A stretch of 64,000 nt of DNA from NCBI RefSeq assembly GCF_014530035.1, contig NZ_JACVMX010000006.1, positions 89,948-153,947 of the forward strand. Reading direction: 5' to 3'. A model generated the notes under the pieces. It worked only from the letters and a program-made list of their open reading frames with translations. It was not told the DNA's origin and did no database searches. Positions 1-8,163 of the stretch are shown in pieces (positions within the stretch are counted from its first letter, which is position 1; every line of letters begins with the position of its first letter). Source of the DNA: Leucobacter sp. cx-328 (lineage in GTDB: Bacteria > Actinomycetota > Actinomycetes > Actinomycetales > Microbacteriaceae). A program made the position numbers and the translations under genes.

Positions 1-234
1 CCAGCGCTGCCAGTAGGAAGCGGGGAACGCGTTGAAGTACGAAGCGTATGAAACGCGCTCGCCAGAGCGGACGCGGGTGCTTTCACGTGACAGCACACTG
101 TCAATGCTCGCAACCTCGCTCAGACGAACGGGGGTTTCGTCAACCTCGGTCCAAGTCTCAGGGTCTGCATACAGCGGCAGCACGTCTGGGTCTTTGGCCT
201 GCGGGAACACAACATGCTGGAGCGTAGTGGTCAT
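1..234 (-). CDS. glfT2: GlfT2-like galactofuranosyltransferase, N-terminal 78 residues (runs off left edge)
   Basis: Only the first 78 codons lie in the window; the frame is open to base 1. The peptide ends in YASYFNAFPASYWQRW, which matches the N-terminal jelly-roll part of mycobacterial GlfT2 (Rv3808c), where a near-identical YFNAFPASYWRRW block occurs. GlfT2 enzymes polymerise UDP-galactofuranose into galactan at the cytoplasmic membrane. The glycosyltransferase GT-A domain would lie outside the window. It is divergent from glf, which makes the UDP-Galf donor, and this supports the call. The ATG at 234 has a TAGAAT box 8 nt upstream and no Shine-Dalgarno, so the transcript may be leaderless. 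Confidence 0.85.
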   Translation of the reverse strand, partial: MTTTLQHVVFPQAKDPDVLPLYADPETWTEVDETPVRLSEVASIDSVLSRESTRVRSGERVSYASYFNAFPASYWQRW

Positions 235-242
235 AACAGATG

Positions 243-248
243 ATTCTA
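243..248 (-). promoter_or_regulatory. -10 box of the GlfT2-like gene
   Basis: TAGAAT on the minus strand, 8 nt before the ATG at 234. No purine-rich ribosome site lies between, so a transcript with almost no leader is expected. No convincing -35 was assigned. Confidence 0.5.
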
Positions 249-338
249 CCGAGGGGTGCTGGTGGAGCGCAGTGAATGTGCGGAACTTGCGGTCGATTTA
301 CCTAAAGTTCAACAAGATATTTCGGAAACCTGCTGTGA

Positions 339-1633
<1,295 letters not shown>

Positions 1634-1673
1634 AACTCCGCAACACACATCTCCCGCAGGCGAAAGGCCCAGT

Positions 1674-2093
1674 ATGAACAAGCGAATTCTTAGCACTGTT
1701 TCCGCATTGGCTCTCGCAAGCATTCTGGGCCTTTCCGGCTGCTCGATGGTCAATGACGTGAAGGCAAGCGGCTGCAACGCGCTGTACGACCAGATCGACG
1801 GCGCGCTTGGGCAGCTCGATACCGGCGGCGTGCAGGTCTCGAGCGCAGACGTGCAGCAGTTCTTCACCGACCTCGAAGCGCAGGCACCTGACGCATACGC
1901 TGCGCTTCGCGACGGCACATTCAGTGACTACGTCTCGAGCCAGAACGTTGACCTGCAGGCGCTCACCGGTGCTGCATCGGATGTCAACGTTGGTGACTTC
2001 ATTTCACCGGACAACCTTGCGCAGCTTGACCAGGTCATGCCCGCGGTTATCGGCACGATGGAGCGACTCGGCTCGGTCTGCGATCCGAAGTAG
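1674..2093 (+). CDS. small secreted lipoprotein of unknown function
   Basis: 139 residues starting MNKRILS with a classic type II signal peptide: basic N-terminus, hydrophobic stretch to about residue 20 and the lipobox LSGC, cysteine at residue 23. The mature part is short, acidic and rich in Q, D and A, with one further cysteine (SGCNALYDQ) and one near the end (SVCDPK), which could form a disulfide outside the cell. I do not recognise a named domain. The ATG at 1674 follows an aggcgaaaggccc stretch; an upstream in-frame start at 1626 would destroy the signal peptide. The gene ends 3 nt before the first 96-bp palindrome. Confidence 0.8.
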   Translation: MNKRILSTVSALALASILGLSGCSMVNDVKASGCNALYDQIDGALGQLDTGGVQVSSADVQQFFTDLEAQAPDAYAALRDGTFSDYVSSQNVDLQALTGAASDVNVGDFISPDNLAQLDQVMPAVIGTMERLGSVCDPK

Positions 2094-2096
2094 CGG

Positions 2097-2192
2097 CTAA
2101 CCCGTCGAGAAAGGCCCGTTCTTCCGAGAGCGGGCCTTTCTTGCGTATGAAAGGCCCAATCTCGAGAGAAACGCCCTGTTTCGAGGGGTTGG
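2097..2192. repeat. 96-bp intergenic palindrome, copy A
   Basis: Ends are CTAACCCGTCGA and TCGAGGGGTTGG. The centre is TTTCTTGCGTATGAAA at positions 41-56 of the element. The left half contains a hairpin (2109-2140) that would act as a rho-independent terminator. It lies between the convergent lipoprotein gene and the hypothetical gene at 2258. Confidence 0.85.
2109..2144 (+). terminator. intrinsic terminator within copy A
   Basis: GAAAGGCCCG (2109-2118) pairs with CGGGCCTTTC (2131-2140), followed by ttgcg. It would terminate the lipoprotein transcript. Confidence 0.7.
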
Positions 2193-2238
2193 CGCAGAGC
2201 GAAGGGGTGGCGCAGAGCGAGGGGTTGGCGCAGAGCGC
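2185..2238. repeat. three tandem copies of the palindrome edge
   Basis: Units at 2185, 2204 and 2221 share GGGG(T)TGGCGCAGAGCG (19, 17 and 18 bp). The first unit starts inside the GGGGTTGG end of copy A, so the array appears to have grown out of the element edge. Confidence 0.75.
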
Positions 2239-2257
2239 GTGCGCTGAGCGGCGAAGC

Positions 2258-2653
2258 CTAAGAGACCGCAGTCTCAGAATCGGGGCCGTTGTATCGAATA
2301 CCGACGCGATCTGCGACTCGCCAAACAGCGAGGATCAGCTCGGGGATCTCGTCTGCGATCTGCTGCAGAAGTTCGAACTCTACGCGATCCGCGTTGGCCT
2401 TGTGCTCGGCAGCCTCAGCGCCGTCACCGCGCCCTGCGACGCGAGCGAGGGCGAACTCGGCGAGCTGGCCGCGATCTTCAAGCATCTCGGTGACCAACTC
2501 GCGAACGACGAGGTCGTCCTCATCTGGCACGTCAATGACCGCCTCGGCTGGGTCCCAGCCCTCACGCATGCGGTTTTCGAGCATGGTCATTCGCTCAATG
2601 CGCGCGAACGTGCGCAACCGCTGCAGGCGGTCGGTGGTCATTCCAATGGTCAC
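2258..2653 (-). CDS. hypothetical acidic protein coupled to the polymerase-like gene
   Basis: 131 residues, rich in E, D, A and R, with long predicted helices (for example DRVEFELLQQIADEIPELI) and no membrane segment or signal peptide. I recognise no family. The GTG at 2653 overlaps the TGA of the upstream membrane gene in a GTGA arrangement, so the two are probably translationally coupled; an ATG at 2641 is the alternative. Its pairing with an O-antigen ligase/polymerase-like protein suggests an accessory role in the same polysaccharide pathway, which is inference only. Confidence 0.65.
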   Translation of the reverse strand: MTIGMTTDRLQRLRTFARIERMTMLENRMREGWDPAEAVIDVPDEDDLVVRELVTEMLEDRGQLAEFALARVAGRGDGAEAAEHKANADRVEFELLQQIADEIPELILAVWRVADRVGIRYNGPDSETAVS

Positions 2654-4104
2654 GACTGTACCTGCGAATCTGGGTCGACGACCGGGGGAGTGGCAGCTTT
2701 CGCTGCTGCAGCCTGGGCGGCCGAGATCGTGGGAATCGTGCCGGTCGCGGCATCGCGGGTGATCGGGACGTGGCGCCACGGCACCTTCACCGGCTCAGAA
2801 TCGGGCGATGGCAGCTGGAAATCGAAGCGCGACTTCACCGCGAGTAGCACGAGCAGCACCCAGCCGCCCTCGATGATGAGGCGGCTCTCGGTGAGCGACT
2901 GTACGAGCAGGGCAGCGAGGATGAGCAGCGGCCACAGCGCACTCGTCGCATATGGCAGCGGGGCGCCATAGCCGCGGCGAGGCTGATCCACGGCACGGAA
3001 CCAGACTCGCCACAGCGTAAGTGCGACGAGCGGGATGAACGCAAGCAAACCAATGATGCCGACCTGGAACCACACATCGAGCCATGCATTGTGTGCGTGG
3101 GGGACGGGAAGGCCGACTTTGGTATCGAGGCTCTTGAATGGCTCAACCCAGGTCGGCCAATAGCTGACCCAGCCCCAACCGAGCCACGGGCGCTGCTCTG
3201 CGAGCTCGATCACGCGCTCCCAGATCTCGGTACGACCGGTGAGCGTTGCCGACTTGCCGAGCAAGCCGAAGACCTGTTCGCGCCAGAAGAGGGAGACGGC
3301 GATCGAGCCAAATAGCAACAAGCTGCCGATCGCGTAGAGCGGAGTGCGCTTGCCGGGCTGCACGCGGCGTGCCCAGAGGGCAAATGCGAGCGTGATGGCG
3401 ATAACGATGACGGCGACCATAACCGTTGCTGCCCGTGTCATGGCGATGGTGAGGACCGACATGGCGATCCAGAACCAGCCATTGAAGCGCCCGATGAGAC
3501 CGGCACGCAACTGCACGCTGAAAATCACGAGACCGAGCACACCGAGGAAGCAGAACAGCGCTGAGTTGCCGAGGAGGCCCTGGATCGGACCACCCTCGAA
3601 GAGTAGGTTGCGGCTCCACCAGAGCAGCTTCGAGGGAGTTTCGCCCGCGGGAACCTCGACCCACCAGGCCACGATGTAGTGGCCGACAAAGAGGGACACC
3701 CAGAGCTCGAACAGGAACGAGAGCCCGATGAGGTAGCGCAGTGAGGTCGCGAGCGTCCGCAGTACCTCATGCCAGGTGAGTGTGTAGGCGAGCACGATGG
3801 CGACGATGGTCGTTGCGAACTGGGCGACGACGCCAAGCACCGACTCAAATCGGTACTGCGACCAGATGATCGATAGCAGCGCAATCGTCATAAACCAATA
3901 CAGCGGCGCGGGCAATCGGTACCAGCGGAAGCGCGCGGGCTTCACCTTGATGAACAGCACAATGCCGATCACGGTGATGATGCCTGCGAGCGCAAAATAG
4001 ATGGGCACACCGGTGATCCACCGCACCGCGTTGCCGCCGAGCGTGAAAATGAACACGCTGATTGCATACGCGCTTACGCCGAGTCTCGTTTTGCCGGAAG
4101 CCAT
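2650..4104 (-). CDS. O-antigen ligase/polymerase-like membrane protein (Wzy/WaaL type)
   Basis: 484 residues, almost entirely hydrophobic with about ten to twelve membrane segments. A large outward loop near residues 300-340 carries WLGWGWVSYW and then HAHNAWLDVW followed by a glycine-rich helix, the pattern of the O-antigen ligase/Wzy_C family, which joins or polymerises lipid-linked glycans on the outer face of the membrane. The ATG at 4104 is chosen because TACAAT lies 7 nt upstream. A longer frame would run into the divergent manA gene. Neighbours (glf, manA) fit envelope polysaccharide synthesis. Whether it is a ligase or a polymerase cannot be told from sequence. Confidence 0.8.
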   Translation of the reverse strand: MASGKTRLGVSAYAISVFIFTLGGNAVRWITGVPIYFALAGIITVIGIVLFIKVKPARFRWYRLPAPLYWFMTIALLSIIWSQYRFESVLGVVAQFATTIVAIVLAYTLTWHEVLRTLATSLRYLIGLSFLFELWVSLFVGHYIVAWWVEVPAGETPSKLLWWSRNLLFEGGPIQGLLGNSALFCFLGVLGLVIFSVQLRAGLIGRFNGWFWIAMSVLTIAMTRAATVMVAVIVIAITLAFALWARRVQPGKRTPLYAIGSLLLFGSIAVSLFWREQVFGLLGKSATLTGRTEIWERVIELAEQRPWLGWGWVSYWPTWVEPFKSLDTKVGLPVPHAHNAWLDVWFQVGIIGLLAFIPLVALTLWRVWFRAVDQPRRGYGAPLPYATSALWPLLILAALLVQSLTESRLIIEGGWVLLVLLAVKSRFDFQLPSPDSEPVKVPWRHVPITRDAATGTIPTISAAQAAAAKAATPPVVDPDSQVQS

Positions 4105-4111
4105 AGTAGGT

Positions 4112-4117
4112 ATTGTA
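4112..4117 (-). promoter_or_regulatory. -10 box of the polymerase-like gene
   Basis: TACAAT on the minus strand, 7 nt before the ATG at 4104, with no ribosome site between: a leaderless start. Confidence 0.5.
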
Positions 4118-4201
4118 GAGCGTGGTCCCTCGCAGAGCCTTATGCGAGGTGCGTTGGGTGCGGCAGAATGCCCGCCTCGACCAGGAAGCCCAAGGAGCCG
4201 T

Positions 4202-5560
4202 GTGCTGATCTTCATCGAGAACACTCCGCGCGCATATGCGTGGGGTTCCTCTGAAGCGCTCGCTGAAATGCTGGGGCGCGCGCCGAGCGGTGCGCCAGAG
4301 GCCGAGCTGTGGCTTGGCGACCATCCGGGCAGCCCGGCAAACGTTGCGAAAGCAGCTGGCACGTCACTGACCCTCATTGATCTCATTGCGAGCGACCCCG
4401 AACGCTACGGCGTACGCGGTGGCCCGCTGCCGTTTCTCACGAAGTTGCTTGCGATCGGGGCTCCGCTCTCACTGCAGGTACATCCGAACCGCGAGCAGGC
4501 TGAGGCCGGATTCGCCGCCGAGGAAGCCGCTGGCATTCCGCGCGATGCGGCCAACCGCAATTACCGCGACCCGAATCACAAGCCAGAACTTCTCGTGGCT
4601 CTGACAGAGGTGCGCGCGCTCAGTGGCTTCCGCCCGCTCACCGCAGTGGGCGCGGATCTTTCCACGCTCATCACCATTGCTACAGATCACGCCGCGCAAC
4701 TGACCGCATCAGCCGCTTCCAGTACTTCGGCCGCCTCGGCAACGGAAACCGAATTGCGGGAGGGGATCGCGCTGCTCGAAGTGTTCCATGAGCACCTCAC
4801 GCGCACAACTCGCTCAGACGCAGACTTCCGGGCAAAGCTGCTTGAAGATATGCAGCATGATCCGCGCGTCACGCTCGCGATTGCCGCGGTACGAGCGGCA
4901 ACCGAGGCAGACGATGGAAACGCGCTCGAAGGAGCGCTCGAACCTGGCCGCGCACAGGTGCTCAGAGAACTGCTGCAGGCCTACCCGACTGATCCGGGCG
5001 TGCTCGTGTCGCTACTCTTGCATCTGCTCGTGCTTGAGCCTGGCCAGGCGATCTTCTTGCGCGCTGGTCAGCTCCACGCGTATCTGAGCGGTGTCGGCGT
5101 TGAAGTGATGGCGGCCTCGGACAACGTCTTGCGTGCGGGGCTCACTGCAAAGCACGTCGACATTGCGGAGCTGTGTCGGATTGTCGATACTGACGACCTC
5201 GCGGATCCGCACCTCCCCGGCATCGCCCTTGCTCCTGGCGTGACCGTGTGGCGGCCGGAAGTGGATGACTTCCAGCTGTTCCGCGCACGATTGTGCCCAG
5301 TCCCCGAAGCCTGGGATGACCCGCCGGCTGAGCCTGCGCCGCACGCAATTGAATGCCCGGCATCGGAGATTGAGATTTCGGCAGAGTATCCACTGGTGCT
5401 CGTCGTGACTGATGGTCGCGTACGTGTGGATCGGCCAGACGGTGAAATCTCTGAGGTTGCCAATGTGCGCCGGGGGCAGTCGCTGTATGTATCTGCAGGG
5501 GAACCTATACGGTTGACCGGTTCTGGCGAGGCGTTCCTCGCGACCGTGGGTGGGGCCTAG
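4202..5560 (+). CDS. manA: mannose-6-phosphate isomerase, class I
   Basis: 452 residues. It converts fructose 6-phosphate to mannose 6-phosphate, feeding GDP-mannose and cell-surface glycan synthesis. The N-terminus reads IENTPRAYAWGS as in the family. The zinc-site motif QVHPNREQA lies near residues 95-103, NHKPELLVAL contributes the metal-binding glutamate, and GQLHAYLSG is the conserved C-terminal metal site. The GTG at 4202 follows aaggagcc, a good ribosome site. An alanine-rich insertion around residues 160-180 makes it slightly longer than usual. It is divergent from the polymerase-like gene. Confidence 0.93.
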   Translation: MLIFIENTPRAYAWGSSEALAEMLGRAPSGAPEAELWLGDHPGSPANVAKAAGTSLTLIDLIASDPERYGVRGGPLPFLTKLLAIGAPLSLQVHPNREQAEAGFAAEEAAGIPRDAANRNYRDPNHKPELLVALTEVRALSGFRPLTAVGADLSTLITIATDHAAQLTASAASSTSAASATETELREGIALLEVFHEHLTRTTRSDADFRAKLLEDMQHDPRVTLAIAAVRAATEADDGNALEGALEPGRAQVLRELLQAYPTDPGVLVSLLLHLLVLEPGQAIFLRAGQLHAYLSGVGVEVMAASDNVLRAGLTAKHVDIAELCRIVDTDDLADPHLPGIALAPGVTVWRPEVDDFQLFRARLCPVPEAWDDPPAEPAPHAIECPASEIEISAEYPLVLVVTDGRVRVDRPDGEISEVANVRRGQSLYVSAGEPIRLTGSGEAFLATVGGA

Positions 5561-5594
5561 CAAGACTTCTGCGCGGTCGCGTCACCGCGCCGCG

Positions 5595-5690
5595 CCACAA
5601 CGCCGAAACGGGGCCGTTCTCCCGAAACAAGCCCTTTCTTGCGTAAGAAAGTGGTCATCTCGGGGGAACAGCCCCGTTTCGCGGGGGTGG
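5595..5690. repeat. 96-bp intergenic palindrome, copy B
   Basis: Same length and register as copy A; the ends are degenerate (CCACAACGCCGAAA / TTTCGCGGGGGTGG) and the centre is TTTCTTGCGTAAGAAA. It fills most of the gap between the convergent manA and permease genes. Confidence 0.8.
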
Positions 5691-5699
5691 CCCAACTAC

Positions 5700-7133
5700 T
5701 TATCGGCGGTTACCCTCAAGTGGGTATTCCTCGCCGAGTACGTCGATCTGCTCGGTTGTGGGGTCGCCCTCCGAGAAGTCCATCATTGGGACGGGCTTCT
5801 TGAAACCGCGAGTGACGAGCGCGATGATAACAACGCCGACTATGATCCAGATACCGCCGACGAGCCAGGTGAGTGCCTCGAGCGAGGTCCACAGCCAGAT
5901 CGTGAGTGCGAAGCCGATGAGCGGGCAGACGATCTTCGTGATGATCGTGCCGAAGCTGAGCGGTTCGCGGCGGCCGTTCTTGGGGAAGATGTAGGTGCGG
6001 ATCACCGACAGGTTCACCATCGCGAACGCTGCGAGTGCGCCGAACGAGATCATGAACGCCACGGTGTCGAGCGACAGGAAGAGTGCCGAGAGCGCGAAGA
6101 CCGAAACGACGCACGCCGCGATGATCGGGGTGCCGAAGCGGTTGTGCAGCTTCGCGAGCGGCTTGGGAAGCATGCCATCGCGACCCATTGCGTAGAGGAT
6201 GCGCGACACGGAAACTTGGCCAGTCATGCCCGAGCCGAACGCGCCGACGACGTAGATTGCGACGAAGAAGGCCGTGAACGCTTCACCACCGATGTTGTTC
6301 ATGACGGTCACGCCAGCTGCATCGACCTCAGCAGCCGAGAGTGAAGCCCAGTCAGGCTGGTACGCAAGCGCACCTGCCCACGACACGAGGATGAAGAAAA
6401 GGCCGCCGAGCAGCGTCGAGAAGATGATTGCGCGGGGGATATCGCGGCGCGGGTTCTTTGCTTCCTCAGACAGGGTCGAAACGGCGTCGAAGCCGAGGAA
6501 TGACAGTGCAAGGATTGCTGCGCCCGAGGCGATCGGGCCGATGCCGCCCTCACCGAAAGTGAACGGCTCAATGAGGCTGACCGACATGTCGCCGCCGAAT
6601 GCGCTCTTGAACGCGAGCACCATGAAGATCACAACGAGCACAACCGAGAGGGCAATGATGACAAAGTTGACCTTGTTTACCAGGTTGATCCCGAGGATAT
6701 TGAAGAGCAGCACGAGCAATAGCGCGACAAGAGTGAAGACCCAGACGGGAACTGCGGGGAATTGCGTGTTCAAGTAGATGCCGATGAGCATGAAGTTGAT
6801 CATCGGGATGAACAGGTAGTCGAGCAGCATGACCCAGCCAGTCAAGAAGCCGGCGGCGCCGCCGAATGACTGCTGAGTGTAGGTGTACGCCGAACCCGCA
6901 ACGGGGTAGCGCTTCACCATCGCTGCATAGCTGCCTGCGGTGAAGAGCATTGCGACCACAGCAATGACATACGAAGCGGGCAAGTGGCCATCGGTCACCT
7001 GGTTCACGATGCCGTAGGTGGTGAAGACCGTGATGACGGTCATGTAGGTCACGCCGAAGAGGGTGAGTCCAACTACGCCGAGTGAGCGGTGCAGTTTCGG
7101 GGCAGCCTGTGAGCCGGTGGATGTAGTAGCCAC
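5700..7133 (-). CDS. APC-superfamily amino acid/amine permease (paralogue 1)
   Basis: 477 residues with about twelve membrane helices. The first helix carries GLTLFGVTYMTVITVFTTYG, and the region around residues 210-235 reads LSFLGFDAVSTLSEEAKNPRRDIPRA, the typical APC signature before helix VI-VII. It would move an amino acid or amine across the cytoplasmic membrane by proton or sodium coupling; the substrate is unknown. The GTG at 7133 sits 5 nt after AAAGGAG. It is very similar along its whole length to the permease at 10428-11858. The upstream TetR gene on the same strand may be co-transcribed or independent (217-nt gap). Confidence 0.85.
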   Translation of the reverse strand: MATTSTGSQAAPKLHRSLGVVGLTLFGVTYMTVITVFTTYGIVNQVTDGHLPASYVIAVVAMLFTAGSYAAMVKRYPVAGSAYTYTQQSFGGAAGFLTGWVMLLDYLFIPMINFMLIGIYLNTQFPAVPVWVFTLVALLLVLLFNILGINLVNKVNFVIIALSVVLVVIFMVLAFKSAFGGDMSVSLIEPFTFGEGGIGPIASGAAILALSFLGFDAVSTLSEEAKNPRRDIPRAIIFSTLLGGLFFILVSWAGALAYQPDWASLSAAEVDAAGVTVMNNIGGEAFTAFFVAIYVVGAFGSGMTGQVSVSRILYAMGRDGMLPKPLAKLHNRFGTPIIAACVVSVFALSALFLSLDTVAFMISFGALAAFAMVNLSVIRTYIFPKNGRREPLSFGTIITKIVCPLIGFALTIWLWTSLEALTWLVGGIWIIVGVVIIALVTRGFKKPVPMMDFSEGDPTTEQIDVLGEEYPLEGNRR

Positions 7134-7174
7134 GAGTTCTCCTTTGAACGGTAGGTCGTCCCATACATTAGTGG

Positions 7175-7192
7175 AATTTTTCAGTGAAATTT
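7175..7192. promoter_or_regulatory. AT-rich palindrome upstream of permease 1, possible operator
   Basis: AATTTTTCA-g-TGAAATTT is centred about 50 bp before the permease start, in an AT-rich island of an otherwise GC-rich gap. The rest of 7193-7350 shows no gene. Confidence 0.35.
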
Positions 7193-7350
7193 GACACTTG
7201 TTTTGAAACTAAGTGAACACCGTACGTTTTCCACAGAATCGTTTCAAAATTTTGTGGGTCTGCGCAGTTTAGGGTCCCTGAAACGGTGGAAATGCCCCCT
7301 GGACGCCCGCAGAATTTTTGTGGACAGACCGTGTCGTATTCGGTGGGTCG

Positions 7351-7986
7351 CTACTCGAAATTGCCGGGCTGGGTGACCTCAGCCGCGAGCATTCCGACCG
7401 CTGCATCGGTGAGGAAGTGGCCAAACGAATGCCAAGTCCCTTCGGAGGTGCCCGCTGCAAGGCGGGCCTCGTGTTCAGCGGCGAGCCCAAGAATGAGCTG
7501 GGCGAGGATCCGCGAACGGGCCTCGATGATCGGCCGCGGAATGGCTGCCAGCTCAGGGATGTCGTTCCGGAGTAATCCGACAAAGTCATGGGCATCAAGG
7601 ACGTAGTCGCGAATGATCTCGCCGAGCACCGGTGACGTTGACGCCTGCGCGAGAAAGCGTGCGCGCCAGCTCGGCACCGGCAGGCTGTCGAGATAGTCCA
7701 CCCACGGCAGAATGCCGATGGTAATGATGGCCCGCAGATTGGGCTCCGGGCCGAGCTCGGCTTGGAGTGCCGCTCGCCGCTCGCTCACGTTTTCGCGCCC
7801 ACGCGCGGTGATCGCGCGGAGGAGTTCCTCGCGGCCACCGAAGTGATACTTCACTGCCGAGTGATTTGCGTTGCCAGCGTGTTCCGCGATGCGTCTGTTC
7901 GACACGGCGTCGATGCCCTCCGAAGCAAAAAGTTCTTCGGCGGCGTCGAGCAGGTGCTCCCGCGCGCGTTCGCTGTGTTGGCCCAT
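7351..7986 (-). CDS. TetR/AcrR-family transcriptional regulator
   Basis: 211 residues. The N-terminal 50 residues form a TetR helix-turn-helix (ARE.LLDAAEELFASEGIDAVSNRRIAEHAG, then VKYHFGGREELL). The remainder is the variable ligand-binding/dimerisation domain. The ATG at 7986 is preferred to the adjacent GTG 7989 because AGGAGG stands 5 nt before it. The gene is divergent from the large membrane protein at 8164, so autoregulation together with control of that gene is the simplest expectation. Confidence 0.88.
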   Translation of the reverse strand: MGQHSERAREHLLDAAEELFASEGIDAVSNRRIAEHAGNANHSAVKYHFGGREELLRAITARGRENVSERRAALQAELGPEPNLRAIITIGILPWVDYLDSLPVPSWRARFLAQASTSPVLGEIIRDYVLDAHDFVGLLRNDIPELAAIPRPIIEARSRILAQLILGLAAEHEARLAAGTSEGTWHSFGHFLTDAAVGMLAAEVTQPGNFE

Positions 7987-8083
7987 CACTCCTCCTGCGG
8001 ATACATCCTGTTGCCGGCCGAGTGCCGGCCCTCTGCGAACAACGGTAGCTGGTGCTCTGCGAGAGAATCCTCAATTCGGTCAG

Positions 8084-8111
8084 TAAATTTTAAGACAAGC
8101 GGCGTAATTTA
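8084..8111. promoter_or_regulatory. inverted repeat between the TetR gene and the membrane gene
   Basis: TAAATT (8084-8089) and AATTTA (8106-8111) form an AT-rich inverted repeat with a 16-bp spacer in the 177-nt divergent region, a possible TetR operator. Spacing is long for a classical TetR site. Confidence 0.3.
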
Positions 8112-8163
8112 ATCCAGTCGACTCAAATTCGAGACTCGGCAGTACCACAGGAGCAATACACAA

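Noticed and set aside
2185..2238. Possible CRISPR from repeated GGGGTTGGCGCAGAGCG
   Set aside because: Units are adjacent with no spacers, only three copies, and no cas genes are present.
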